Of a stretch of 64,000 nt of DNA, positions 12,101-22,077 are shown in pieces. Under the pieces are notes generated by a model that worked only from the letters and a program-made list of their open reading frames with translations, searched no databases and had not been told where the DNA came from. Location of the stretch: assembly GCA_003615045.1 (NCBI GenBank), contig ML014198.1, forward strand, positions 1 through 64,000. The letters run 5' to 3'. A program made the position numbers and the translations under genes. Within the stretch, counting starts at the first letter, position 1. The number at the start of each line of letters is the position of its first letter. This DNA comes from Caulochytrium protostelioides (Eukaryota > Chytridiomycota > Caulochytriomycetes > Caulochytriales > Caulochytriaceae).

Positions 12101-14493
12101 GCGCGGTCATCATCGCGATCATGGCGCTGCCGGCGTTCATGGACGAGACCAAGGACGCGTACTACCGCTGGCGCCTCAACTGGGCGCTCACGTCGGCCGT
12201 CGTCGTGCTCACGCCCACGGCCGGCGCGTCCAACCAGGCTGGCTTCTACCGGCTCGCCGGCACCCTCGGCGGCGCCCTCGCGTCCGTCGCCTACTGGCAC
12301 CTCTTCCACGACAACTACCCGCTCATGTGGGCAATGGGGCTCCTGCTCGCGTGGCCCGCGTACGCCATCTTTCTGCGCGGGGCCTACCCCAAGATCGGTC
12401 AGATCTTCCTGCTCACCTACAGCGTCTGCCTGCTGAGCCGCTCGGCGGGGCTGCCGGACGCCGTCACGGGCGAGGTCTGGACGATCGAAGAGATCGCGCT
12501 GCAGCGCGCGGTCGCTGTCAGCACCGGCATCGTCGCCGGCATGCTCACGCTCAACTACATCTGGCCCTTCAAGGCCCGCGAGGCCCTGCGCCTCACGCTC
12601 TCCTCGGCCTTCTTTCAGATGGGCGTCCTCTACCAGCAGCTCGTCTACTCGATCACCAGTCAGGCCTCCGGCGCAACGCATATTGTCGTGCGCGTTCCGG
12701 GGTCCGCCCTCTCGGGCCCCCCCTCCGCCGTGAGCCTGGCCGTGCCCCATGTCACGTGGACGGTGGACGGCGCCGGCGCCCAGGGCGGCGCCCAGGGCGG
12801 CGCCCACGACGACGACGACACCCAGCGGCCGCCCCAGGCCGCCCGCGCGCGCCGCTCGTCGATCCTGCGCCACGCCAGCGCGCCGACGCATCCCATGGCG
12901 GCTGCCTTCTCGGCCCACGACCTCGGCGTCCGTCGGCTGCTGGTCCGCGCGACGACGTTCCTCTCGGGCGCCGCCCACGAGCCCCGCATCCGCGGCGCCT
13001 TCCCGGCCCACCTGTACCGCGAGGTGCTGCAGGCCGCCGAGCGGCTGCTGAGCCACTTCGTCGCGCTGCACGCCGTCGTCTCGAGCGCCGACATCCGCGC
13101 GATGGCCGGCACGCCCGCCGTCGCGACCCTCGTCGCCGCGCCCGTGCCCAGCGGCCTCAGCGACGCGCCGCTCGCCGCCGAGCTTGAGGCTTGCCGCCGC
13201 GCCATGGTCGGCGAGGTCCTCCTCACGTTCTACGTGTTCGCCTCGGCGCTGCAGATGAAGGCGCCCATGCCGCCGACCCTGCCGCAGCCCGAGCGCGCGC
13301 GCCAGCGGCTGCTGGCCGTCATGCAGCACGCGGGGCTGCTCCAGCACGCGCGCGCGAACGTCCACGGCAGCCACGCGCCGCTGGCGAACGGTCTGCCGTC
13401 GTCGACGCTTCCCGCCGACCTCGCCACCATCCACGTGCCCAACAGCGGGATCGGCAGCGCCGGCAGCGGCCGCTCGAACTACCTCGTGCCCGCCGCGCTG
13501 CGCACGCCGGCGTCGCCGCTGCCGCCGCGCACGCTCGATCCCACCTCGCCGCGCGCCCCGAGCGCCCTCGCCACGCTCGCCCTCGGCCGCTCGCCCTCGA
13601 CCAGCGGCAGCAAGTCGCCGCCCGTCGCGTCGTGGCTCGACCGCGTCACGCAGCCCATCAAGGGCCGCCGGTCCGGCCGCCGCGGCGCGTCGCCGGGCGT
13701 CGTCTCGACCTCCCACGCCGACGCCGCCGACCCGACCGCCGTGCCCTTCCTGGGCTCCCCGCGGGGGCTCCCGGCGCCGCGGTCGCCCTCGTTCCCGTCG
13801 CCCGCGCTGCTGTCGCCCTTCACGGCCTCGCCGCCCTCGCTGCCGCCGTCCGCGAGCGCTGGCGGCGCCGTCGCGGGCATGACCCCGGCCCGCAAGACGC
13901 GCGCGCCGCTCCGCGCGCGTCGCGGCTTCGACGACCTGGCGCTCAAGACGCGCGCGCTGATGGACCCCTTCGCGCCGCCGGGCATCGTCTCGGCAGGGCC
14001 TCGCGGGCACGGCCGCCTCGATCCGCCAGCCGGCGCGCGGCCGCCCAGCGCCGGGCCCGCGCTGGCAGCGCCCGCGGCGCCCACGACCGCCGGCACGGGC
14101 CCCGTGTCGGCCACGACGAGCGACGCGATGGCAACGCTGCGGGCGCGGACACGGCTGCGGACCCGCGCCAGCGTCAGCGGCAGCGTCGCGAGCCCCGCGG
14201 GCCCCGGCGCCGCCGCCGCACCCGGGGGCCGCGGCCGGCCGCTGGGGTCGCTGCCCTTCTTGGACCGGCCCTCCTCGTCGGATGACGATGACGACAACGA
14301 CGACAACGACGACGACGACGACGCGTCGAGCTCGGATGGAGACGCGGTGACGGATCTGACGCTGGCCGAAGAACAGGCCATCACGTATGCAATGCTGTAC
14401 TATGCGTACGTGCTGGGCATGGGGGATGTCGTCAGCGAGCTGGACCGCATCGCGCAGTTGCTGGAGCGTCTTTTTGGCCGCATCCTCTTTTGA
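9136..14493 (+). CDS. BRE4-like ArAE/FUSC-family membrane protein
   Basis: A 1785-residue protein with the architecture of fungal BRE4-type proteins (aromatic acid exporter/fusaric acid resistance superfamily). The in-frame sequence upstream of the ATG has a stop near 9028 and no earlier ATG. After a Pro-rich N-terminus, a first bundle of about six membrane segments spans residues 181-355. A soluble helical region follows (about 520-700, EYERLAAEAERE). A second membrane bundle spans about 984-1157, with YRLAGTLGGALASVAYW typical of the FUSC half. A helical cytosolic domain follows, then a Ser/Pro-rich region and an Asp-rich run near 1714-1735. In yeast, BRE4 affects brefeldin A sensitivity; the transported substrate is unknown, so transport is inferred from the fold. 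It converges on Bet1 with 156 bp between stops. Confidence 0.8.
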   Translation: MAVPSMAPPTPTPPPPSDLAPPPSPSPSRAKKAAGKTAPPPVPLTIPPPIPTRDLDADARVIYDHVAPAGSRRPSKTAPHPLLAEPSHGVPLLLREGTVFFASSRMAFAQADTSQPSFDAGAPPLSAGLTTAEVDDVDLDGPRPWHHVWRRQWRSWRRRAVFHAAVTARTWRAMLLHRDVMKATIAWMIASGVAFLPVSRDTFRNSSYFIGFALLFFHPGRSMGAMVECVLACGMGLLVGYLTSIASLAMVEHYTKETSRDIFEAHVGGMLILSLSTFCLGYVRARYGYARLAIGSGCSVAHLLTFLTITQMANEDALQYIRPKIIHNVGALATGTAISALVNVLLWPSPASRQLHINIGRSLDSFCRFFDAVSDTIVAVEGDMHRRRRHFDHLRGPATASSAPTPGAAGDDAIAAASAGLASGGSGGPGSGGGDGDAQPSGIAHLPLVSHAQAITHAGPWTSMLRKHASMESLDPDGDRPIAPAPRLPVASVAAVVALGPAAAASAARAHGPTTPGGGPAARPSLEDLVIGNHKLVLGFEKTLYEHRLEWLSETFRHRTHYEAVVAAMQRLSLQLNGLKSSMHLLGEEYERLAAEAEREGPTRDPLSPTSVGLRIIAHVYKNLKGVVQSSRRVFLVLAYVLSRYDNSLSLSEEFVTLGEADLASQLTMVRGYVHREFTQFADRERRYIALAMHLVRGGRDAALIASQMNPARVLVPPRFPMAGPSADVPPRSAATSIAAASPFFGYVPPQPGLHAAAAVAAGADGADDTTPTGTPAPFIASAFILATRQTWAELDILLDTVANLHASRSRAAGAADAGAGADADAARRSPCRRRGLLGWLASTWIGRSLRQRRGRRAAYDPEAADGADDETAPLLGRHAVSGPASAHVLGSAVPPRSAPPRSAPLRPGASSVHGTPTASETLYALGSGLSPPEPKPSGIFDSPVPPSRWQTSTHTPGLHDPPLGRVRRVLVRLARTIRSHELRYAAKCAVIIAIMALPAFMDETKDAYYRWRLNWALTSAVVVLTPTAGASNQAGFYRLAGTLGGALASVAYWHLFHDNYPLMWAMGLLLAWPAYAIFLRGAYPKIGQIFLLTYSVCLLSRSAGLPDAVTGEVWTIEEIALQRAVAVSTGIVAGMLTLNYIWPFKAREALRLTLSSAFFQMGVLYQQLVYSITSQASGATHIVVRVPGSALSGPPSAVSLAVPHVTWTVDGAGAQGGAQGGAHDDDDTQRPPQAARARRSSILRHASAPTHPMAAAFSAHDLGVRRLLVRATTFLSGAAHEPRIRGAFPAHLYREVLQAAERLLSHFVALHAVVSSADIRAMAGTPAVATLVAAPVPSGLSDAPLAAELEACRRAMVGEVLLTFYVFASALQMKAPMPPTLPQPERARQRLLAVMQHAGLLQHARANVHGSHAPLANGLPSSTLPADLATIHVPNSGIGSAGSGRSNYLVPAALRTPASPLPPRTLDPTSPRAPSALATLALGRSPSTSGSKSPPVASWLDRVTQPIKGRRSGRRGASPGVVSTSHADAADPTAVPFLGSPRGLPAPRSPSFPSPALLSPFTASPPSLPPSASAGGAVAGMTPARKTRAPLRARRGFDDLALKTRALMDPFAPPGIVSAGPRGHGRLDPPAGARPPSAGPALAAPAAPTTAGTGPVSATTSDAMATLRARTRLRTRASVSGSVASPAGPGAAAAPGGRGRPLGSLPFLDRPSSSDDDDDNDDNDDDDDASSSDGDAVTDLTLAEEQAITYAMLYYAYVLGMGDVVSELDRIAQLLERLFGRILF

Positions 14494-14649
14494 TCGCCCG
14501 CTCGCGTCACTGTCGCGCACACGACTCCCTCAAAATAACGGGTATGAAGAAAGTCTACATGTACAAAAGCGCGATCAAAAAATGAATGCATTGGGGGCGA
14601 TGGGATGGTCCGACGGCGCGCTCCTTCTGGAAACACGCCGATCCTGCTC

Positions 14650-15217
14650 CTAGTGCGAGCGTCGGAAAAGAAACAGCCAAGAGAAGACGGCGATCACGAA
14701 CAGCACGAGATAACACATCCACCGGCTGGACTGGTTCTTGGCCATCTTGGTGAGCTTGCCCATCGTCGTGTTGAGAAGCGATCCGGACGTCGTGAAATCA
14801 TTGCTGAGGTCCTGCAGATACCGGTTCTGGGCGTTGACTTCCTCGCCAATCTGGAGCGAGATCTCCTTGAGCAGGCCCATCTTGCTGGTCAGCATATCCA
14901 CTTGGTCGTCGTTCTGGCGCTCCATCGCGTAACTGTTCATGCCACCGAGGCCGCCGCTCGGGCCGCCGCCGCTGCTGCTGCCGCCGCCCAGGGAGCCCAT
15001 GGCGTAGGCGTTGGCGTCGGCGGGCTTTGGATACGACCTGCTTTCAGTTCAAGGAGGCACCCGCCACAGCCATTAAAAAAATACGGATTAGAGAGGATCA
15101 CAGGGGATGGTGAGGAGGACGGTCGATCGTAGGGAACATGGCCAGGGTGGCACGAAATCGGCCGACGGACGCGACGGCGTCTCGGTTCGGGGTCACTGCT
15201 TACCTCCGCGCGTTCAT
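14650..15217 (-). CDS. BET1: Bet1-type Qc-SNARE, two exons
   Basis: Bet1 is the Qc-SNARE for ER-Golgi vesicle fusion. Exon 2 (15037-14650) encodes a SNARE helix starting near NDDQVDMLTSKMG. The ionic-layer Gln lies in NAQNRYL, and a single C-terminal membrane anchor (WMCYLVLFVIAVFSWLFLF) is followed by a short basic tail, as expected for a tail-anchored SNARE. The ATG at 15000 alone would give 116 residues, but the frame stays open upstream (SYPKPADANAYA) to a GCAG acceptor. A 14-nt exon at 15217-15204 (ATG plus MNAR) ends in AG|GTAAGC and restores the frame exactly across a 166-nt intron. The product is then 133 residues, close to the size of Bet1 proteins. The related Golgi SNARE Sft1 is possible but less likely. 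Confidence 0.85.
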
Positions 15218-15265
15218 GGCGAGTGGGCCGGAAGCCCTCGTCGGCACGTCAGCCCCGCCGGTGCC

Positions 15266-15470
15266 CTAACCGATGGACGGCGGCGTGGCGAGACAGCCGC
15301 GAGCGGTCTGCAGCGCGATGCGACAGTCGTCGCAAGATGAATACGTGGTGCGCGTGCGGTGGTCGATGCCACCACGGGTCAAGCAGTCAATGAGATCAAT
15401 GAGGGAGTCCGCGGCAGATACCGAGAGCAGCAGAGAGAAGGCGATAAGCAGAAGAGCGGCCGGCCGATGC
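15266..15470 (-). other. possible secreted Cys-containing peptide, unresolved
   Basis: An open minus-strand frame (open back to 15760) contains a strong signal-peptide-like segment, PAALLLIAFSLLLSVSA. A short tail with four cysteines (LIDC, SSCDDC, RGC) and a stop follow. There is no good start Met near the hydrophobic segment, so an upstream exon would be needed. The stop lies only 49 bp before the Bet1 start, within its likely promoter. Coding is possible but weakly supported. Confidence 0.2.
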
Positions 15471-16387
15471 GAAAGCTTCCGTGGCTCCGCGAAGGACGTC
15501 GCGGAGAAAGGGCAGAGAACGGATGCCTCAGGAGAGGTATGCAGCGAAACGGCAGATCCAGACGTGCTAGACCGGCGCTGATCCCGTGGTGGGTACATCA
15601 GCACGTGAGGATCGGCAGAGGTCCGGCCACGCGGCTGGGAGCGGACCTTCGAGCCGAGCGAGGCCCGATCGAGCGGAACACGGTGGTCGCCGCCGCCATC
15701 GCCGCCAGATGGGGTCATGCCCATCACGCCGCCGCCGAGTGGCTTCGACCGCCACGTCATGTAGTGATTGGTGGAGAAAAAAAAATGGCCAATGACAACA
15801 ATATGGTGCCAGCGATGATCATGCCAGCATACTACTTTTGACGCTGTTGTCGCTTTAATGGACCCGATGAGCCTGATGCATCGTCGCGTCGAGACCTCTC
15901 CTCAGGATGGCGTTCACGGGCGAATGGCCAATGGCCAACTGCGCTACTGCGGTCGTCGACGGCCAGGCGGACCGCGTGCCGCCCGCAGTACGGCGCGGGT
16001 GAAAGGAGCCGGCGGTGACGAGCTTCACCAGGCCTTTCATGCCGCCCTCGCGCCTCTTGAGTATGAAGACTGCAACACAGCAAGGGTTTGCCTAAGCTCT
16101 GCCTCGTCTCTCCTCCTGGGCAACCCCTTGCCTTCTACGCCCACCTTGCTTTTCTCGCTCTCTCTGTTGGCTAGCTCACTGTCTTCCTGTTTGCCATGTC
16201 GCTCTCCCCACCTTTGCGTGGCTCCACGTGTGCCCTTGGTGGTATCATACCACAGCGGTCGTGGGTGAAAAGATGGCCGACTACATCAAGCTAGACAAAG
16301 GTACGAATAAGCGATTCTACGGGGTGATCGACTACGTCAGAAGCCATGCGACTTGGAAGAAGATACGGAACAAGCATGACACACGCT

Positions 16388-16730
16388 ATCTGGATTCAAT
16401 CGGATGAAACCCGTCGGGTGGCGGCCCGTGTCTTCCATCAGTAGCATCATCCGTTTCTTCCCGCAACTGCAATAATCGCGCGTCTCGCGGCCTTCCTCAT
16501 CCACCTCACCGAAGACAACATGTGTCCAGGCGTCGACAAACATGTCGGGGCCCCTGGCTGAGCAACCCCCCGCCAATTCTTCAATCATGGGATGACTCCA
16601 GATGCGCATACTTCTGAACACGCAGCTTTTCCACTGCGATTCAAATCGTGCGTTTCTTCACGAGATAGTTCCGCGATATAGAATCACCTGGGAACAGATG
16701 CGCGAAACATTTCTTGCAGTAGCTGCGGAG
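16388..16730 (-). pseudogene. decayed gene resembling a giant-virus (NCLDV) nuclease-like family
   Basis: Two minus-strand fragments in different frames line up as one protein. Fragment 1 (about 16730-16641) reads SYCKKCFAHLFPGDSISRNY and is cut by a TGA. Fragment 2 (16621-16388), one frame over, carries GGCSARGPDMFVDAWTHVV, then GEVDEE, YCSCGKKRMM and IRLNPDS. The order CxxCF, FP, RNY, GGCS..RPD, E-x-D-E, C-x-C..K-R, IRFNPD is one I associate with a family found in nucleocytoplasmic large DNA viruses of protists and scattered in protist and early fungal genomes, possibly PD-(D/E)XK-like. The frame change and stop, the loss of the sequence expected after NPDS and the lower local G+C suggest an old degraded insertion. 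Family assignment is from memory of the motif pattern, not a search. Confidence 0.5.
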
Positions 16731-17272
16731 GGACGTTGCTCCGACGATAGAGCTGCACCAGGATGCTAGGTGGCGAGAGGAAACTACGACTACCGCGGCC
16801 GCTGGTCTGTCAGGACACTCCGCACACCAACTTGGGCGCGTCTCGGTGAGTCACCAAAGCACAGGACACTTCTTCTGGCTGTTTTCTGCGTGGGGTCCGC
16901 CGCCTCGAAGGCCGCCAGCATCACCACCCACGACCCGGCCACAATCGGCACCGCGTCAACGTCGCTCGCCGCCTCGGTCTCCGCCGCGTCGGCTTGGGCC
17001 TGGGCTTGGCGCCATACGTCGCATTCCAAGACGATCATCATGGGACAAAGACTATTCACAAGTATATACATAAAAACTCGCACGCGCGGCGGCGGCGGCG
17101 CAGCGCGACCGGCTCCACGCAACGAGGAAGAGAGGCAGGAGAAACTGAAAGGACGAGGATGCAGCGGGCCACGGCGAGCGAGCGGAAGAGAGATTGCGAG
17201 CGAGCCACAAAAAGAAGCAAGAAAAAAGAAACACTTAAGAGAAACGAAGAATCGGGAAAGGAAAGCAGCTCG

Positions 17273-19877
17273 CTACCAAGCGTCCGAGACGAGCGGCGCG
17301 GCCGGCATCGGCATCCCGTGCGGCCGCGCCGCGAAGCCGGCCGCCGGGGAGCCCTTCGCGCTCACGGGGCTGCTGTGCATCGTTGGCGGCGGCGGCGACT
17401 TGAACAGAAGCGCTCCGCTTGCCGCGGCCGAGGCGTCCGTCTCCCAGTCGTAGTACCCCGAGTCGCCGCGGGAGCTGATCGAAATGATGCTTTTGGAGTC
17501 GTCGTCGACGGCGGCGCGCGCGGACGTGCGGTGGGCCTGCGCGTGGGCATGGACGGCGAGCGCGGGGATGCCGTTGGCGGCCGCGGCGGCGAGCGATGGC
17601 GCCGTCGCGGGCAGCGGCAGGCTCGCGTGCGGCGCATGAAGGGCCGAGAAGGGAGCGCTCGGAACGGTGACGGCGGCGCCTGCCGTCACGGCGCGCGGCG
17701 CGCGCGGGGCAAGCGTGGGCTTGGCGGCGACGGCGTAGGTGAGGCGGTCGGTCCAGAGGTGTTTCCACTGGACGATGCACTGCGGAATGGCGACGAAGGC
17801 GAGGCCGACGACGGGGGCGAGGGCCCAGTCGAACCAGTGGCGGCGGGAGCGGACGGCGGTGAGGGCCGGGCGGCGTCCCAGGCGGCTCACACGGCGGGTC
17901 TGCGCGTCGGCCGGGTTGGCCTGCGTCTGCAGGGCCCAGCGGTCGCGCGAGACCCACGCGTAGTACCGCTCGTAAAAGACGGCGATGAAGAGATACGGCA
18001 CGGTCGCGACGCCCTGGAGCATCGTGCAGAAGCGGACCGCGAGCGCGAGCGTCGGGTGCAGGTGCGCGTGGGTGCCGTACACGAGCGGGAACAGCACGCG
18101 CTGGATCGCCGACGGGTGCAGCGGGTCTGCAGGCATCAGCAGCGCCAGCGCCACCATGGCCATGTACCAGTGGCCGAGGAAGAGATGGGCCTCGTATAGC
18201 CGGTGAAACAGCGTTGCGAGGCGGCCCGTGGGCAGCGGGAGGTCCGCATCCGCGTCCGCCTCGGCCGCCTGCCTCGACGCCGACGACGACACGTGGCACG
18301 ATTGGCCGCTGAGGGCCATCATTTCCAGGTCGGCGTCGCGGGCAGCGCGGCGGCGGGCCAGGCGGGACCCGGCGTCCGCGGGCGGCGTGGCGCTCTGGTT
18401 GAGGTGGTGGCGGACATCGTCGACAAAGACCTCCAGCGTGCGGCGCAGCGCGTAGCCGGTGTCGAGCGAGCCCCAGATATGCCGCGTAGCTTGGGTGTAG
18501 CGCGCAGCGAGGGCGCCGGCCCATCCGGAGCCCGGCTCACCCTCCACGTTGCACTGCGAGGCGGGCGAGTATACGGAGGTCACGTCAACGCGGCCGCGGG
18601 TCGCAAAGAAGCACTTGAGCATCATGTGCATGTCTTCGCCGAGCGCCTCGGCGCCGCCGTCCCAGCCGCCGACGGCGCGGACGAGGGCCAGCGTGGCCGA
18701 GTACGCCGAGCAGGGGAACTTGATGGGCGAGGAGTCGTAGAGGTTGCCGAGGACGCCGATGCTCCAGAGCATGTCGGTCGTGCGGACGAACGGCGGCACG
18801 GCGGAGGCGTTGCGGTCAAAGACGGTGCACGGCGCAAAGAGCATGCGCGCGCGACGCTCAGCGGACGCCACGACGTAGTGGTACGTGACGGCCGCGAAAT
18901 AATCTTCCGCGAACGCGGTGTCCGCGTCAATCACCGTCACGACCACGTGCGGCGTGTTGGTCGACGACGACGACGGATTCGATGATGACGACGACGCCAA
19001 CGGCGACGCGTCAGCGTCATCGTTCGCGTCCGTCTCCGGGTAGAGCGCCGCCATGCAGCGGGCGGCCCAGGCGACGTTCGAGCCCTTGCCGCCGATCTCA
19101 TCGTCCAAGCCACGCGGGTGGAGGGCAAAGTCGACGCGGAGGAAGTGGTCCGTGTACATGCGCTGGAGCGTGCGCGCCTTGACGTCGCTGTCGCGCTCGG
19201 ACGCCTCCATGGCGAGGCAGACGTGGTACGCGGTGGCAGCGCGCGAGTGCGACGCGAGCACGTCGAGCGTCTCGCAGAGCGTGTCCATGCCTTCCTTGTA
19301 GTTGGGCAGCAGGATCACGTGGCGCACATCATCGAAGCGGACGACGGGGGCGTCCGGGGCCATGGTGACCGCCGTGGCGGCGGCGGCGATCGACGCATGG
19401 CCGCCGCGGGAGGGCGACGACGGCACGTCGCTGCTGGACGGACCGCAGCCGCGGGCGTCGTGGTGGACGGCGCACAGCGCTTCCCAATCGGTGTGGCTGT
19501 GCTCCCAGGCGGCCCAGTAGCCGCGGACGACGCCATAGGCGGTGCGGGAGTTCTGCACGACAAAGACGCCGTGCAGCCACAGCAGATAGCCCGCGAGCAA
19601 CACCGGGAAGTAGACGGGACCGAGCAGCAGGGCGACGGCGTTCGCGAGGATCAGGCCGGCCGGGAGGCGGCGCAGCACGCGCGCCACGAGCGCGGGGGCA
19701 CGGAACCCACGCCGGGCGAGGACGGCGACGTCGCGGGCCGGGAGGGGCGCCGACAGCGGCGCCGTGCCAGCGCGCAGCGCGTCGTCGTACCCAGGCGCCG
19801 ACACCGGCGCCGGCCATACCGCATCGGGATCGGTGGCCGCGTGCGGGGACGGCGATGGGGCGGCGACGGCGACGGCG

Positions 19878-19917
<40 letters not shown>

Positions 19918-20354
19918 GCGAGGGCGGGACGGGCATCGGCGACCGCGACGGAAGCGCCGCGGACATGTCTACCACGACGGCAGAAGGATCGGCATCGACG
20001 TCGCCGTCGCCCAGGCTGACGGAGGCGTCGGCGTCGGCATCGACGTCGGCGTCGGCATCGAACGCGGTGGTCGAGGAGGCCGAGGACATGGCGGCGCTGC
20101 TGTGGCTGAGGGGCGTCGACGTCGCGGGGCGGGCGGCGGCGGCGGCGGCGAGCCGGCGCACGTCCGGGGCGCCCGACAGCGCGAGCGCGCAGGGGACCGG
20201 CGCGTCGAGCGTCGTCGGCGTGTCCCATCCGTTCAGCCCGTCAGCGACCGTCGCTGCCGCGGCCGTCTCCACGGCGGCCGCGGCGGCTGGCGGCGGAGAC
20301 CACGCCGTGGCCGCGGCTTTGGCGGGCGCGGTCGGCATCAGGTCGGGCTCGACG

Positions 20355-20393
<39 letters not shown>

Positions 20394-20536
20394 TTGCCAG
20401 CAAGATCAAAGATGGCGGCGGCGCGGGCGCCGCTCATCGCGGGGCGGCCGTCCACGAGGCCGCTGGCGGGCGCCGGACGCGGCGCGGCGCGCGGCAGCAT
20501 GGCCGAGGGCGCAGCCACGGCGGCAGAGAGAGCCAT
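17273..20536 (-). CDS. membrane glycosyltransferase, GT2 type
   Basis: A 1087-residue protein starting at an ATG in CCACCATGG context (20536) and ending in TAG. The first 250 residues are disordered, with an ETETET repeat, poly-Ala and Asp/Ser runs. Two hydrophobic helices (about 282-325) precede a GT2 domain: VILLPNYKE near 406, the DAD of VIDADTAF near 534 as the expected metal/UDP-sugar site, GEDMHM near 634 as the expected catalytic acid and TQATRHIWG near 681 as a QxxRxxW-type motif. At least three C-terminal membrane helices follow (about 785-970). This is the layout of processive or polytopic GT2 enzymes related to chitin, cellulose or hyaluronan synthases. It is not a canonical chitin synthase, lacking an obvious EDR/QRRRW. 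The sugar is unknown. Confidence 0.75.
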
Positions 20537-21644
20537 GGTGGGCCAAGCGTCCGCGAGCACCGCGCGGCAGGCGAGAGGTCGCCGCTCGAACGAGTCTCAC
20601 ACCGCTCTCACCAGCTTTCAAGGCCGTTTCAAGGCCGTGCCGAGGAGACGCAGGTGCACTGCACACACGTCGCCGTGGCCGTGGCGGAGGGGGGTCGCCT
20701 CAGCGCGAGGAGGACCGGGCGGCCGCGGCAGCTACGCCGTGCGATGTGCGGCACGGCAGCACAGGATCGGCACGGCGGTCCACGCGCGGGCAGCAGCCGA
20801 CCACGGAGCGATCTATCTCACCACCAAAAAAAAAGGTCCTGGACGCGGTCCGGACGGAAGCGATCGCGGCAGACGCCGATTGCGCAGGCTTGCAGGAAGG
20901 CCGTCCGGCAGCACGGTGAAGCAGGCTTTCCAGTCAAGAGGCCGGCACGGTGGCGGGGAAGAAGCCGCGCGAGACCACGGTCAGCACGTGGCTTGGGCGG
21001 GACGTCGGGCTTGGCTGGGCGGGGCGGGGCTGGCAAGAGCTTCGGGGCGACGGCGACGGCGGCGACGGCGACGACGAGTCACAAGGCGCTGCGCAACGGC
21101 TTCAACGCTGCAAGACGAGCGCCAGGCAAGGGTCCGTGCTTGCCATGTGCGACGCCGCGGGAGAGACTGGGATGCCGGTCGGATCGGGGAGATCGTCAAG
21201 GCGGGCTCACCCGGCAATCGTCGGCCGGGGGTCGTTGGCGATGGGTGGAGAAAACTCACGCGGGGGGAAGGCTCGGGCGAGCCTCGGAAGTATGGTGGAC
21301 GGGGTGGGGACGCCGGCGACGATGGCGCGGTTGGGCGCAACGGTGGCTCGGGAGGGAGTCAATTTAGACAGTGGCGCGGCCCAGTGAACGCATGGACGGC
21401 CCTGGTGGCGAGGGTTCTGTGCCGACGGAACGCCTCGTGACCGCAGGCAAATGTGCGCGGCACACGGAATGCACGAAGCGACCCGCGATCACCCGGACGA
21501 CGACGGCGCAGGCGCGGCGCAGCAGACCCGGGGGGCCAGACTCTATCAGGATAGCACGGCAAAACGCCACACCGCTGGATGCGTCCGTGCCGGGAGGGCC
21601 AGGCACGGCCTCGACCACTCGCGAAGACGACCACGGGAACGGGT

Positions 21645-21647
<3 letters not shown>

Positions 21648-21692
<45 letters not shown>
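21648..21692. repeat. (CAG)15 tract
   Basis: Fifteen uninterrupted CAG units in spacer DNA. Uninterrupted runs of this kind are normally unstable in length. Confidence 0.9.
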
Positions 21693-21694
<2 letters not shown>

Positions 21695-22047
21695 GGGGAA
21701 GGGGACTCGTCTCTACGCGTAGGAAAGGCTGTTTCCGGGTATCCACGTGGCTCCGGAACAAACCGGCGCTAGCGAAAATAAAAAGGAGAAAAACAAGAGG
21801 GTTCTCAAGGGAAGGCTCAGGAGGTCTAATGGGGGAGCACAGGAGGAGTATATCAGACAGACGAGGAAGGAGGAGGAAACCAGGGAGAGTGAGGGCGAGA
21901 CGCGACGCGACGCGACGCGACGAGACAGGGCAGGACGTCGAAGACCGCAAGCCCCGGCGACAGGAGGGCTTCCGCGGATCGATGGCCGGCCCGGGCCGGG
22001 CTGGCTCGACGCCCTTTTTGTTGGGCGGCCGACTGATCACCGCATCC

Positions 22048-22077
22048 GGATATCGGATATCGGATATCGGATATCGG
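22048..22077. repeat. 7-bp repeat GGATATC
   Basis: Four tandem GGATATC units, each containing the palindrome GATATC, in otherwise GC-rich spacer. Confidence 0.8.

Larger units (their letters stand above)
15218..17272. other. spacer of mixed composition between Bet1 and the GT2 gene
   Basis: About 2 kb without a conserved intact gene. Apart from the hydrophobic frame next to Bet1 and the decayed gene at 16.4-16.7 kb, I see only short overlapping frames. From about 16.0 to 16.8 kb the G+C is visibly lower than around it. From 17.05 to 17.27 kb there is purine-rich sequence that is probably the 3' UTR of the GT2 gene. Confidence 0.5.

Noticed and set aside
11647-14520. 957-residue minus-strand frame opposite the BRE4-like gene
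   Set aside because: It is Arg/Ala/Gly-rich, has no domain, and mirrors a gene with clear membrane domains. High G+C removes stop codons from the antisense frame.
15359-15841. 160-residue plus-strand frame upstream of the low-G+C patch
   Set aside because: It overlaps the minus-strand hydrophobic frame. No domain, and Arg-rich composition over most of its length.
16273-16407. Short plus-strand frame starting MADYIKLDKG, opposite the decayed viral-type gene
   Set aside because: It reads like protein, but its 3' part is antisense to the IRLNPDS end of the pseudogene and it is only 44 residues. I could not place it in a family.
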